Below, piece by piece: positions 1 through 11,655 of a DNA stretch of 64,000 bases. Below the pieces are notes generated by a model. It ran no database searches. It saw only the letters and a program-made list of their open reading frames with translations, and was not told the DNA's origin. The position numbers were made by a program, and so were the translations under genes. The DNA is from Lithobates sylvaticus (lineage: Eukaryota; Chordata; Amphibia; Anura; Ranidae): the NCBI GenBank assembly GCA_028564925.1, contig CM053030.1:374451445-374515444 (forward strand). Direction: 5' to 3'. Numbering within the stretch: position 1 is the first letter of the stretch; the number at the start of each line of letters is the position of its first letter.

Positions 1-302
1 GCCGCCGCGCTAGCTCCGCAAGCTGGCATGGATTTAAAGGGAATCCCCACGCCGAAAAAACGGCGTGGGGGTTCCCCCCAAATCCATGTCAGACCCTCAT
101 CCGAGCACGCAGCCTGACAGGCCAGGAAAGGGGTGGGGACGAACGAGCGCCCCCCCCCCTCCTGAGCCGTACCAGGCCGCGTGCCCTCAACATGGGGGGT
201 GCCCTGGGGAAAGGGGGGCCGTGCGCCCCCCCCACCCCAAAGCACCTTGTCCCCATGTTGATGAGGACAAGGGCCTCTTCCCGACAACCCTGGCCGTTGG
301 TT

Positions 303-400
303 GTCACAGTCCCGGAGGATGCTGGGACTGTGACATCGCAAGGGGGCGGGGTCACCATGTGACATGAACATGTGACCCTGTCCCCCATGTCCCTATATAA
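303..400 (+). promoter_or_regulatory. Predicted Pol II promoter at the palindrome centre of copy A
   Basis: Inverted arms GTCACAGTCCC (303-313) and GGGACTGTGAC (324-334) surround a 10-base spacer. They are followed by a GC box, GGGGGCGGGG (342-351), two E-box-like CATGTGAC sites (356-363 and 369-376) and a TATA box, CTATATAA (393-400). The order and spacing match a classical TATA promoter, with a start expected near 425-430. The same block occurs in the other copies of this element. Promoter activity is inferred. Confidence 0.65.
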
Positions 401-880
401 GTCCGAGCGCAGAGCGGCACAGGCATTCCGGGCAGAGAGAGCGTCGGGTCAACATCGGAAGAAGAACAAGAACAAGAAGGACAAGAAGAAGGACAAGAAG
501 AAGAAGGCGCCGGCGGCGCGGAAGACGACGACCGCCGCAAGAACAGAAGAGACCCCCGGAAGACCCCCGAAGGCGGATCGAGACCCCCAGACGACGGCGG
601 CGACGACGAAGAAGGTAGCCGGACTCCTCCCCTCGTGAAAGAGCTAGGTAAAAGAGCAGAAGAGAGCGGAGGAGTCCGGCGAGAAGACCCCCAAGACGGA
701 AGAAGACCCCCGAAGGCGGATCGAGACCCCCAGACGGCGGCGACGACGAAGAAGGTAGCCGGACTTCCCCCGCTCGGTAAAAGAGCTTGGTAAATGGCGG
801 GGGAGTCCGGCGAGAAGACCCCCAAGACGGAAGAAGACCCCCGGAGCAGTGCAATAAACTATTTTTTCAAAAGTGTGGGT
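401..880 (+). other. Predicted short Pol II transcription unit, copy A
   Basis: The unit runs from about 30 bases after the TATA box to just beyond AATAAA at 853-858, which is followed by a GTGTGGGTG and T-run element typical of a cleavage site. The start is a purine-rich GAAGAACAAGAA tract of the exonic-enhancer kind, followed by AAGGTAGCC and GGTAAA sites that resemble splice donors. A block of about 150 bases (roughly 550-700 and 690-830) is tandemly duplicated in this copy only. One frame is very rich in Lys, Arg, Thr and Pro, but its only ATGs lie at or before the TATA box. I read this as non-coding or of unknown product. Confidence 0.5.
853..858 (+). terminator. Poly(A) signal AATAAA, copy A
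   Basis: AATAAA lies within GTGCAATAAACTA. About 20 bases downstream is GTGTGGGTG followed by a T-run, a good match to the GU/U-rich downstream element. The signal sits at the same place in all arms of the family. Confidence 0.65.
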
Positions 881-1626
881 GTTTTTTTTTACTTTACATT
901 TTACACCTTAGGTGAATGGGTAGGGGTAAATCGTACCCCATACTCATTCACATAGGGTGGGGGGCCGAGATCTGGGGGCCCCCTTATTAAAGGGGTTCCC
1001 AGATTCCGATAAGCCCCCGCCCGCAGACCCCGACAACCAACGGCCAGGGTTGTCGGGAAGAGGCCCTTGTCCTCATCAACATGGGGACAAGGTGCTTTGG
1101 GGTGGGGGGGCCGCACGGCCCCCCTTTCCCCAGGGCACCCCCCATGTTGAGGGCACGCGGCCTGGTACGGCTCAGGAGGGGGGGGGCGCTCGTTCGTCCC
1201 CACCCCTTTCCTGGCCTGCCAGGCTGCGTGCTCGGATGAGGGTCTGACATGGATTTGGGGGGAACCCCCACGCCGTTTTTTCGGCGTGGGGAGTTCCTTT
1301 AAATCCATGCCAGGTCACGGAGCTAGCGCGGCGGCAGTAACTGCCTACGCTAGCTACGTAACCTGAAGTCACGTGCTAAATGAACGGACTTGCCGATGAG
1401 CGGCAAGTCCCTTCATTTCAAAAGTCCCGCGGACTTGCCCACTAACGGCGGGATTGTCCGCTGGACTTCCAAGTCCAGCGGATAATTTGAAAACAAAACT
1501 TCAAACTTTAGTCCGCCGTACTTTGGCGCCAAAAAGTCCGCCGGCGCCCACACACGAGGGGATTATCCGCTGGACTTCAGTCCAGAGGATAATCCCGCGG
1601 GATTGTCCCTTCGTGTGTACGCGGCA

Positions 1627-2777
1627 AAAGAAACACTTTTTAGACTCAAAACCCAGGGAGGTCTAGTCCTCCCAAATATCTGGTGGTATTACCAATTGGC
1701 GCAAATAGCTCAGATCTCCATAGCCTATTCAAGGGGCCCTAAACCAGACTGGCTACTGATGGAGAGACAAGCGACACTGCATTACATGAAAGACTACCTA
1801 TTTTGGGCTCTTCCTCGCCTCAGACCAGGGATATTAGCCCCAACCCTCTCCCACTCGATGTCCTTGTGGTATAGACTTCAAAAACACTCCTCCCTAGCTT
1901 CTCCCATACGCCCACTTGCTCACTTGTTCCACAATCCAGAATTTCCCCCTGTCCAAAACATACTTGCGTTCAAATGGTGGCTAGACAAGGGCCTATATAG
2001 GTTTGGACACTTCCTCAATTCCATGGGTCCCCTTACTGTTGGGTACTGTGTGAGTAAATTAGAAATGCCTGACTCGGAAAGATATAGACTGACCCAAATT
2101 ACTCACTTCCTGCGATCCAAATGGTTTGACAAACCAGATCCTCCTACACTGACTGCATACGAGACATGGTGCGCCAACATAAAAGATCAGAGGGGGGTAT
2201 CTCCATTATCTATAACTCACTAGCCAGAACCATAAACAAACTGCTTTATGCCCGACTTTGGGAACAAGACCTGGCAGATGAGTGGGACTTGGATAAATGG
2301 TATCAATGCTTTCACAGATCATTTAAAGGCATCATGGCCATTTCTCTAATGGAAGCTAGCGTTAAAATCATCACATGTTGGTACCGAGTCCCTGCCACCC
2401 AGGCTAAAATATTCCCAGATTCATCCCCTCTGTGTTTCAGGGGATGTGGCCAAATTGGCTCTCTACTCCATATAGGGTGGACATGCCCTCGACTTCGGAA
2501 CTTTTGGAACAGCTTTTTCCACATATTGCGGAAGCTCACAGGAGTCGCAGTTCCACAGGTTTCACACATAGCACTCCTCAATGTCCAGATAGAGAAGATT
2601 CCGAAACACTCACAATCATTGGTCTTTTATATGCTCTTAGGAGCCAAAATCACCATAGCCAGGAACTGGAAAAGGCACTTGGTACCGTTAGCTGGAGTGA
2701 AACATAAGATCTCCTGGATCATGGCCCAGGAGAAGATTGTCAGCAAGCTGCTAGACAAAACCCACAAATTCAAATAA
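1627..2777 (+). pseudogene. LINE ORF2 C-terminal remnant (post-RT region)
   Basis: The remnant is about 380 codons in two overlapping frames. The first (to 2220) contains KTQGGLVLPNIWWYYQLAQI and YCVSKLEMPDSERYRLTQI. The second (from about 2190 to 2777) contains ARLWEQDLADEWDLDKWYQC, a Cys-rich CFRGCGQIGSLLHIGWTCP segment and RLRNFWNSFFHIL. The frame changes in a run of G residues around 2190-2196, which looks like a one-base slip. The catalytic reverse-transcriptase motifs lie upstream of the truncation and are missing. The L1/Tx1 assignment rests on the order of these motifs from memory of the family. Confidence 0.75.
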
Positions 2778-3545
2778 ATCTGGGAACCCTGGGCAAACTA
2801 CATAGGTATACCATTACTTCCAGGCTCGTAGACGACCCCGATTTCTTCTCTACTCTCAAGGTGACCTTCCCTAATGCTGACACTTTACTCCCTAATGTCA
2901 CTCGCTTTTCTTTTCCCGCTTCCCTTTCCTTCTCTTTCTTTCTTTCACATGGAGACGAAGCATCTCCCTTGGATGACACTATTACAGGTGGATTTTGTCC
3001 GATGATACTCAATCAGCTTTTTAAACTACAATGTTTCAGGCCATAACGTAAGGTACCCAGAGTCAGATAAACAATACCATAAAGACCTGAATGTTTGTTT
3101 CTATGACCACATTACTCAACATATCCCCCACAATATAACATTATTGGCAGACCAGGGTAAACATACTTCTCCTTTTCAACCGGCCATGCTGACTGTCAGG
3201 AGTGGTTGTCCCGGACCGTCTTCTCCACAGTGAGTTCCCCTAGGGGTGGAGAGAAAGCCCATTATGAGCAATCAATCACCTAGTTTATCACCTGTTACAT
3301 TTTTGGTCGGTTGAACAGGGTCAACTTCTCACAGCACTCGGACAATATGATTGAGTGAACATGTCTTCCTGGTCTCATATTAACCCCAGGTCCTATCCTC
3401 CCCTGGGCTGGATGGACGTAAACCTGCTTTACCTAGTGGTCAGCTATAAATTATTATTGTTGTTGTATACACGTTTTGGTACTGTACTCTCACCTGAAAT
3501 GCCTTACCTGAAATTGTAACATGTATTCTTGTATATTGTAAAACC
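1627..3545 (+). mobile_element. L1/Tx1-like LINE, 5'-truncated 3' end
   Basis: This non-LTR retrotransposon fragment begins inside ORF2 and runs through a 3' untranslated region to an A-rich tail (AATAAAAAAATTGAAAAG near 3545). The coding part resembles the C-terminal region of L1/Tx1 ORF2, including GGLVLPNIWWYY and the late W-x-C-P...FW segment. It starts exactly where the foldback tip ends. I could not find a clear target-site duplication. Confidence 0.8.
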
Positions 3546-4228
3546 AATAAAAAAATTGAAAAGAAAAATATCAAAGAAACAAATGGCAACCTGTGACCAA
3601 CAATTTCAAATATTTCATAGTATCAGTAGAAATTGGTTGTGGTAGGTATTGACAATTATTTTTTTTAATGTTTCATTTGAAAGCTAATTGATCGCTCAAG
3701 TATTGTGACAGCCATTTCAATGACTTATTAAAAGACAGACAGATATCTGTAAATCCTTTCCGGGAAGGTATCTCCCCATCTATGGCCAAAATTGATTTTC
3801 CAATCTAACATTATATGAATGCTAAAATAAATTTTCTTGCTCAAAACATTTGTGGTAAACTATTTACCTACAATATATACACCACCAAATTACCATCATA
3901 TTACACAAGTGTTTCACAGGGCTAATGAAATTTTACAGTAGGTAAACAGCAGTTCACATGAGGTGCTGAAGACAAAAGAGTCACTACATTCTGTAAATAC
4001 CATATGCACTGTGTTTAAAGGGGAATCCCAGCCCAAATGATTTCTCTGGTTTTAGATAGCGTGGGTTAGGGTTAAACCTCTATAAGGGTTTAAAGCTCTC
4101 TGTGTCCCTGCTAGGTGGACATTCTCTGGCTTTATGTCCTAGAAATGCAACAGGAAGTGAGTAAAAATCTCCCCAAAGTAAGTTGAAAACAAGACCGATA
4201 CAATTTGTGTAGCCTCTGATTTATTATA
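3546..4228. other. No gene seen; old intergenic sequence
   Basis: AT-rich sequence with no open frame of note and no recognisable motif. From about 4013 (TTTAAAGGGGAATCCCAGCC) it resembles the edge of a TTAA-flanked MITE. The matching end may be near 5415-5427 (GAGTTCCACTTTAA), with the 4229 element nested inside. That pairing is weak. Confidence 0.3.
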
Positions 4229-4660
4229 CAATAAAACCTCTGATTGCGAGTAACGCGGTTTACGAGCGTTTCGCAATAGGAGCTGTTTTTTTTTTTAAAT
4301 GCTGACTCAATTTGCGAGCGTTGTCTCGCAGGACGAACAGGATTCAAACCTCTGGGGTGTGCAGTACTACATGTGGCCAGAGGTGTGGGGGCGCCGGTGA
4401 TGCTCGGAAACACTCGGAAACATTCTGTACCCGAGTATCTCCGAGTGTCTCTGAGCGTCTCCGAGTGGTTTCAGAGAGTCTCCGAGTGTTTCCAGTGCCC
4501 CCCGCCTCTGGCCACATGCGGTACTGCATACACTAGCAGTGACACTGGAACAAATTATCTGAGTTTCCATTGATTCCTATGGGGAAACTCACTTTGATGT
4601 ACAAGTGGATTACAAGCATGCTTCTGGAACGGATTATGCTTGTAATCCAAGGTACTACTG
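4229..4660. mobile_element. Mariner-type MITE with TA target duplication
   Basis: Left end CAATAAAACCTCTGATTGCG and right end CAATCC-like TAATCCAAGGTACTACTG are inverted partners, both flanked by TA (4227-4228 and 4661-4662). The ends belong to the same family as the element spanning 25126-31659. The interior (about 4350-4530) is an imperfect palindrome built on GTGGCCAGAGG and CCTCTGGCCAC, with short CTCCGAGTGT repeats in the loop. No coding capacity. Confidence 0.7.
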
Positions 4661-6779
4661 TATGTGAAACAATGCTTACATACTGGAGGTACTGATAACT
4701 TTGCTTACTTGAGGGTGTAGGCAGGAGCAGTCTACTTTCTCCACTGCAGGTGACGCTCTTCCACAGCAGCACCACAGTTGGAGAGGATGTCAAGGGGAGC
4801 ACAGTTCATCTTTGGTTTTCTGGGTCACAGGGGAACTGATTGGATGGTGTAGCCCCATGTGGCCCTAATAGCCCTCTTGGGTCAGACAGAGCCTACTTAA
4901 GGTTCCTAAGCTTGGCGCACTTTTTGGTGAGTTGGTACAGTAGGTACAGGTACCTCGCCTGTTAGGGACATTACTAACAAAAAAGGAAAGGTTCCTGTTG
5001 AGGAGGGAAAGCGTAGGGTCACGACTCCTTTGGACATCTTCCCATTTGGGAGGACAGGACGGCCAGGCTGCATTCAGCTCTCTTAACAGATGCTGTCAAC
5101 CTGGCTGATAACTGTCATCTTTGCATTGTTGGAATTTGTGAGTGTATCTGGTTGGACATGGGTCCCTCTGGGTTTTTGTGAACTGTAGTCATTTTACTTC
5201 AATACGAGTTTTCTATTGCACTTGTACGTGTGAGTTACTACCGCCCCATCCGCTGCACCCAATCCTACAAGGGAAATGCCTCTTTCACAGTTGCCTTTGG
5301 AACACATATCCTCATTTAAATTGTCCCTCTTTCTTGTATGAAATTAGATTTCACTTTATTGAGGTTCTAGTCCTACATATTCAAAACTAGAATGCAAAAG
5401 AAATTTTTTTTTCAGAGTTCCACTTTAATACTTAGCCCAATAATTTAAAGAATACTTTAAATCTTGCCGCATGTCCCCTAAGGGAGAGCAGCAAATAAAA
5501 TACTCTCATGCTTGTGTGCAGAGATAAATTGCACAATATGTGGCGATGTGGAGTAAAATTAAGTTTAACACATGTAATATTTCATTGTCAGATTAAAGGG
5601 CTTTTGATGAATTGAACTCTATGGGTGATTTAATTGTCGTTGTCATAGTAGATAAAAGAAGGATGATGATAGCTGTGAGTTATTCCAGCACGCTATTGAA
5701 GCAGTTAGAAGGTGACAGGAATATGTAAAGTTACTACAGTAATGCCACAGCAGAATTCAGAGAAACTATTGATAAACTAGCAGAACCATGGAGTTACGGT
5801 AAATGGAATTGGACATAAATGCAAGAAAAAAAAAATGTTATGTCGCATTTTAATGTGAAAAATACATACAAAAATACTGTATATGTCGACAAGCAAAAAA
5901 AAGCTTAAAAATAAATCCAACAAGAACGCTTTTGTTTTAAAACGTGAACTTGTGATCAGTCCTGTGACCCCTATGACCGCAAGTCCTCGTGAGCACATAG
6001 TTTGTATTTTGCAGAAACTGAAATGTTTATTTATTCTTCTTATATTTTTCATTCAGTTTAATTAAAAAACCTTAACAGATAATAGGTGAATTGGCCCCCT
6101 CCCCTATGATTCTGCAGCCCTGACATTCACATTATGCGACTATTTAACAGTATTGGGCTTGAAGAGTGAAAGACAATGGGAAAAAACATGCTGTCATACA
6201 TTTTCATTTATTCAGGTCAAGGAGTTTCGCTGCAAACTTATACTTCAGATGTTTTCAATTTAACAAATAAAAGACCAAAGATTCAATGTTGTGCACTTGA
6301 ATGAATTTGGGCACTTGACCCTCTGCATGTACAGGTTACCTACAATGAGCAACACTGGTGATCTCATTGCATAGAAGAACAAAATAATTGCTCAAAATGG
6401 ATGATCTAACATAGGGATCAAAAACATATCATGGAGCCAGACCGCTGCCATCAAAGCAAAGTCCCCTCCAGCAATAGACTACCTCTCCATAGTAGTGATG
6501 AAGTACAGGTTCACCGCTACTATGAGCGTAAGGTGAATGTTCAAGTTTTCCAATCCCAGTAAATTTATGGGGGAATTCGCCAGGCCAAATTATTTGTAAG
6601 CATCATGGCCTTTAATCTTAGGCCAGTTGGCTCACAAGGGCCAATAATAGGACTTTTTTATGTGCCAGCCCTCTCTCACTATCAAAGGGTAGGTTTCCAG
6701 CAAGTCATTTGTCAGTGCTTGTTGGAGTAGTTAAGGGAGAGTTGACATTTTGTGTAGGGAGAATTTGTTGGTATACTGT
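4661..6779. other. No gene seen; intergenic
   Basis: No convincing open frame, RNA gene or repeat boundary. The stretch 5440-6720 is the least repeat-like sequence in this part of the window and may be old unique DNA. Confidence 0.4.
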
Positions 6780-7245
6780 GAACTTGAAAAATCAAAAGTC
6801 CCCATTTTTAAGGCTTGTTGCCCCAGGGGACATGAACCAATACAAATTAAAAAAAAAAACATTGTTTTTAAAGGAGCAGTGATTTTAATGATGCTTAAAG
6901 TGAAACAATAAATATTTAAAATGTCTAAATAAATTTTGAATAAATGCGAGAGCCCAGGCAAAGGTTGTCTCTCTCATACCATAGGACTCCGTGGATGTGC
7001 GGCAGGGATCGTTCTTCTCTTGCTTCCAGGGTCCCCTTAGTCTGCCTGTGAAATGGCGCGTCTGTACTGTGTATAGAACTTGCTGCAACAAAGCTGACAT
7101 TTATAAAGAAAAAGAAAAATGAAATTTTATTTGCCAGCAATACAATACCATTGCCAGCAATAGTACAATTGCAAAAGTGCATTGTGGGGCACTTGGCGGG
7201 TGAATATCCCGCCAAGCGCCCCCACATATTCGGGTAACAGGCGAT
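6780..7245. repeat. Decayed relic of the hAT-type palindromic family
   Basis: Pieces match the outer arms of the 25208-28056 element: GTTGCCCCAGGGGACATG, AAAGGAGCAGTGATTTTAAT, ATGCTTAAAGTGAAACAATA and, at the right, CAGGCGATGTTC. It is more diverged than the 25 kb copy and lacks clear ends. Confidence 0.55.
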
Positions 7246-7547
7246 GTTCAGACCAGAGACCCAAAAGTCAATTTTAAGTTATCTTTTGGTGTATAACAGC
7301 AACAACTTTGGTTGTTGTTTAGCTGATGCCACATTTGCAGCCCTTTTGTGCTTTTTGAGGCTTTTTTAAAGGTTTTTGAATTTTTTTTATGCCAGGTAAA
7401 ACATTTTTTTTTTCGGGGGGGGAGGGGGGGTAAGGGTGTATTTTTAATATTATTTTCTGCTACTAGTCCCTTTTTTCAGGGTGAGCAATGAACACTTATA
7501 GCTGTGTCAGGCAAAGCTGCACCATGTTTGCAGCACTTCAACGTATA
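7246..7547. other. No gene seen; intergenic
   Basis: Low-complexity T- and G-rich sequence, including a G-run near 7425. No feature supported. Confidence 0.4.
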
Positions 7548-7551
7548 CATG

Positions 7552-8648
7552 TGTAGCGCGGACACTTTCACAAGTGTATGCTATGTGTGGAAATTTTGTT
7601 TTTTCCCTCAGAACAGTAATGGGGTTCTAAGGGTTAATTGTGCAGGTTAACTTTGGCATCAGTTTGGCTGGGCTGTACTAGGGTTCTGCCTGGTCATGGG
7701 TACAGTGAGGTACACATGACAGGCCTAAAACCAGGCCTGGTTGGACGTCTTAGGTATCAGTCGTCCCCGTAGCCAATCAGTGGGTGCGCCTGGCCAGCTG
7801 TGTAGTCTGGGGAATGGTACTTAAGGTGCTGAAGTCACATGTTCGGGGTTCGGCCGCAGTCCTGTTTTCCTGGTTCTGGACCGGGGTAGCCCCGCAAGGG
7901 GTCCCTGGCCTGGGAACGTTTGCTGTCCCGCAACATGGTCAGTTTGACTAGCCTCACAGACCCGCCTGGTCTGGGGTAAGGATCCGTCCGTTCCAGAGTC
8001 TGAGCCAGTTAGTCCGAGGCCCAGTAACTGAAGGAGGATTCAAGGCATCCTGGTGTGCTCTTATTACTGGATGGGCACCACAGCTCCCATAAGTGACCGG
8101 GGGAGGACTCTTCGGAGGAGGGCCAACAAGCTGGCATCTCAAGAGGAGCCTGGTTGCTGAGTTGTATGGACACTAAATAATCCACACTTCCACAGTACTG
8201 CCAAGGAGACAGAGAAAGTTCCAGGTACTGTGGGAAAGGTTCCTATTCACCTTCGGTTGCAAGTTCATTTTGTGTCAGAGACTTTAACAAGTTTCCGGAT
8301 CACATTGTCAGCTGCCATACCTCTGGCTAGAGGTTTGTCTGGCATTTGTCTGGCATCTGACAGCTGCGAGTGGCTACTCTCTGGGTTTGACTAAAGACAT
8401 TTGTGGATGTCAGCAGTTCAAGGTGCCTGAGTTTCTTCACCCTTCCCCTCTGTTCCTATCTGAGACTGTGTTTGTTGGATGTTACTACTGCAAGAATAAA
8501 AACCTTTAAAAGGACTTTTATTGTGTCAGCATCCAAAGTTGTTGGGTACTAACCCTGGGAACCCCTGGACATTCATCAACAAGCCAAGCGGAGGTAACCG
8601 GTAAGCCCAAAAGTCAAGGCTGCCCCATCAAGGGTTATGGCCGCTACA
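7552..8648 (+). mobile_element. Solo LTR, about 1.1 kb
   Basis: The sequence starts TGTAGCGCGGACAC and ends GGCCGCTACA, so it has TG...CA termini, and it is flanked by a 4-base direct repeat CATG (7548-7551 and 8649-8652). Near the 3' end is GAATAAAAACC, a poly(A) signal in plus orientation. No internal coding region is present, so this is the product of recombination between two LTRs of an LTR retrotransposon (Ty3-like or retroviral; unresolved). A related fragment lies at 57450-57748. Confidence 0.75.
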
Positions 8649-8932
8649 CATGTATAACCCTTTTTTCGGGGGGTTATGAGAAATGTCTCTCTCCAAACAG
8701 GATATTGCATTAAACCTGTAGTTCCTCGGAAACTAACCAGTAATCTAATCAAAGTAATTGGGAGCAGAATATTTTACACTCTGAGAGCTTGTCGTTCCTT
8801 TCTTCTTTTTTCTTTTCTCTGAGTGATAACTGGTTGCCATATGATTTACTGATGGGTGTTGGCTGTACATCTGAGTATACTGGTTTTGGACCAACAGTTA
8901 TATTGAGCGTGGTTTGACTTCTCAAGAGATTA

Positions 8933-9375
8933 ATGCCCTGCGCACACGATCGGACTTTCCGACAACAAAACTGTGGAATTTTGTACGAAGGTTGTTGGCT
9001 CTATCTTGTCTTGCATACACACGGTCACACAAATGTTGGCCAACAATTACGAATGTAGTGACGTACAAGACGTACAGCAATCCGAAAAAAAGGAAGTTCT
9101 ATAGTCATGTGATATCTCCATTACGAACGCTAGTTTTAGAAGACTTCCGGCTCGTACTTGATTCCGAGCATGCGTGAACTTTTGTGCTACTGACTTGTGT
9201 ACACACGATCGGAAAGTCCGACAACAGCGTTTTGTTGGCGGAAAATTTGAGAACATTTGTTGGCGAAAAGTCCGACAACAAATGTTACATGGAGCATACA
9301 CATGGTCGGACTTTCAGCTAACAAGCTCACATCCAACATTTCCCGTCGTAAAGTCAGATCGTGTGTACACGGCAT
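8933..9375. mobile_element. TA-flanked MITE with GTACACACG-type ends
   Basis: Left end ATGCCCTGCGCACACGATCG and right end GTGTGTACACGGCAT are inverted, with TA at 8931-8932 and 9376-9377. The interior is full of GTCGGA/TCCGAC motifs in both orientations and of ACAACAAATGT words, so the whole element can fold. It shares ends with the elements at 35350, 39901 and 42082 and with the tips of the large foldbacks. Confidence 0.8.
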
Positions 9376-10207
9376 TAGAGTCACACAATCAATGTATTCT
9401 TGTATTCTTGGAAACAAATTTTCACTGCTGCATGAACTTTTGTTGCTTTTATCTTTCACCAATACATGGACTTTATATAAAGTTATTTATTTATTTATGT
9501 ATGTGTGTATGTTTCATTTGGTGTATTTTGACACTGTACTGCACTATATTTTCCACATTTTAATTTGTTATCGTGGCACAAAATGTATAGATTTTTTTAG
9601 CAGAGGAATTACTGCAAGGAGCATATGACATTAACCATAAGTTTATATAGTAGATGCACACCAGTATGAAAAATAATACAAGTTTTATATAAAAATAATA
9701 AATAATAATAATAGTACATACATTCAATGTACAAACAGGTATCAGCCTACTCTGAGTACCTAGTAGTTTCTAATGCAACTGGACCTCTAACTACCAGAAG
9801 TGGACATCAGATGCCTAACATGGCTCTAAAATATGCTGGTTTTTGAGCTCTAAGTTGGAACTGGCTATACAATCCCAGACAAGAAGGGACAGGGTTAACA
9901 AACATAACAAGAGCTGTATATTTGAATAATATTCCCTTCTGGCTTGGGGTTTAGCAGCATGGACAGGACATGCGGCTGAGACTTTCTCTCTCGCACTTCC
10001 TCTTTCTGGGATATTAAAGGCAGTACCCCAAAGACAGGAAATGCTAATACATAGTTATACTATACATAACACTATGATATTAGCAGCAACAGTAGAGAGC
10101 AGCAGATCCCTACACTTGGGTGGTAAAGTAGTACTCACCAAAACACCACATACAGTAAGAAAATTCCTTCAATAAAAATCTATTGTTTAAAAAAAAACAC
10201 CACATAC
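9376..10207. other. No gene seen; intergenic
   Basis: AT-rich with short TTTA and AATAATA runs. No supported feature. Confidence 0.4.
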
Positions 10208-10690
10208 AGTATTTATCCTGTTGCCCTAGCTGGCAATACAGTGATTCTAAAGTTAAAACATTCCCTGCATTCAGGTAAAAACATTTTACCACATTCTGTG
10301 CTCCCTACAACTAAACACTTACCTGAGTCCTCTTTTGATCCAGCGCTATGCCCAGCTGCAGTTGTTATCTCTACTCTTCCTAGTCTCACAGGAGACTCAG
10401 GCAGCATCAGGAGCTATTGGCTCCTGCTGCTGTCAGTCAAATCCTATGAGGAGGGAGCAGGGGCATGGTTGAGCCACACTTTGTGTGTCTATGGATGCAC
10501 ACAACCCAGCTTGATTGTGCACCCCCATGTGAGCACCCATAGCACACAGTTTGCAATGGGGGCACACACAGGATAGAAGGTGCAGACAGCGTCGGCAGTA
10601 AACTCCAGAGGAGGAGGTAAGAGGCCGTTCTGTGCAATACCCATACCTCTCAACTGAATACTTCTTAGTTGAAATAAAGGTAATTGAATC
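10208..10690. repeat. Diverged CCAAT-type MITE relic
   Basis: The block layout resembles the TTAA-flanked MITE at 32625-33105: a run of lysine-like AAAACATT, GAGCTATTGGCTCCTGCTGC, a GTCAGTCAAATCC block, GATGCAC and GCAATGGGGGC motifs, and GAGGAGGTAAG. Ends are not clear and divergence is high. Confidence 0.4.
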
Positions 10691-10899
10691 CAAACTGACA
10701 GTCTCTTCTACTGCATATCTCCTATGCCTACTTGAGATCACTTGCTTTCCTTCACTGTCCAATTCTAGATTCCTGTCACCGTTAGCACATGGCTAGGCCT
10801 CACTCTGAATAAGTCCTAACATTTTCCTGGTAGCCATTTGCAGGCGAGGGCCTGCAGTCCCCTTTGTGGTAGCAACCATTTTAGATGAAAAAGATAGTT

Positions 10900-11395
10900 G
10901 TGCTAATTGATACTTGGTGGACTACTGCTCCCAGCACGTCCGATGCAAATCCTGCCAACCCTCCTGGCTGCAGCGACTTAACTTCAACAACACCACAGTC
11001 TCTCCCTCTGGCTCCACATCCAATTGTGGCATGTCTCTCCCAGAGCTTCTCACTGTGCCTCTCACTCACCGACCCTGGCATGGATATCTTCTGAATGACT
11101 TTCCTGGCCATGCTCCCCACTGTCTTCCTCCTACTCCTGTTCTAGGACACCTCTCAATGACCGTGTAAAGAGAGGCTCCCTCCCAGCTCCCGAGCTCCAG
11201 GCCTCACCCCCCCCCCCCTCCCAGAAAGGGGGTCCCTCAAGGGCCACCAAAGCTTAACACGCCTTCATTCAGTTCCTCCACCCGACAACTCCTCCCACAA
11301 CAGGCTGACCATGGGTATATATAGGAGGCCTACCCCCTGCCAATCCTAGTTAGGGATTGGTCAGGGCTTCCAAATACACCCAATGTCACTCTAGC
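10900..11395 (+). repeat. Uncharacterised interspersed repeat R1, copy 1
   Basis: This shares long stretches with 14490-14985: CCTCCTGGCTGCAGC, a C-run near 11208, GACAACTCCTCCC, CAGGCTGACC and CAATCCTAGTTAGGGATTGG. It includes a TATA-like GGGTATATATAGGAGG at 11311-11326. The TATA-like site suggests an LTR or another promoter-bearing repeat, but I see no termini, so the class is open. Confidence 0.5.
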
Positions 11396-11470
11396 ACACT
11401 GCCCTGCCTCTCTTTTTTTTGTGTTGGGTCAGCTTTTTGGAGATTGTACAGTCTAATTGTATAATGTATG
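11396..11470. other. Spacer between repeats
   Basis: Short AT-rich spacer with no feature. Confidence 0.3.
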
Positions 11471-11475
11471 GTCAT

Positions 11476-11655
11476 TAGAAAGGGAAGGAGGGATGGATGG
11501 GTGGATAGAGGGATGAATGGATAGATGGATTGAAGCAGGAGTGAATGAATGGAAAGATGGACAGATTTATGGATAGAGGAATGAATAGAAGGGGGGATGG
11601 GTGGATGGAGGGAAGGGTGGATGAGGGACAGATGTATGGAGGGATGTATGGAGTG
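11476..11655. repeat. ATGG-type minisatellite
   Basis: Imperfect tetranucleotide array of GGAT/GGATGGAT units with GGGTGGAT and GGATAGAT variants, about 180 bp. The open frames across it are repeat artefacts. Confidence 0.85.

Larger units (their letters stand above)
1..1626. mobile_element. Foldback element, copy A (right part)
   Basis: This is the centre and right arm of a long palindromic DNA element. Positions 1-300 are an inverted copy of about 960-1340: both carry a small hairpin around ACGCCGAAAAAACGGCGT, the GAGCACGCAGCCTG motif and the ACATGGGGACAAGG block. The outer right tip at 1540-1626 is the inverse of the left tip of the copy at 28127 and ends in CGTGTGTACGCGGCA. The far left tip lies outside the window. 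The left arm lacks the transcribed module present in the right arm, because 1-300 joins straight to the central palindrome. No transposase is encoded, so the element is non-autonomous. The TA normally found outside the tip is absent; the sequence runs directly into a LINE. Confidence 0.85.

Noticed and set aside
372-638. Lys/Arg-rich 88-codon protein in copy A
   Set aside because: Its ATG codons (372 and 387) lie ahead of or inside the TATA region, so they would not be in the transcript, and copy-specific frame breaks occur. Kept only as an observation on the transcription unit.
4050-4075. Telomere-like GGTTAGGGTTA
   Set aside because: Only one and a half units; too short for an interstitial telomeric repeat.
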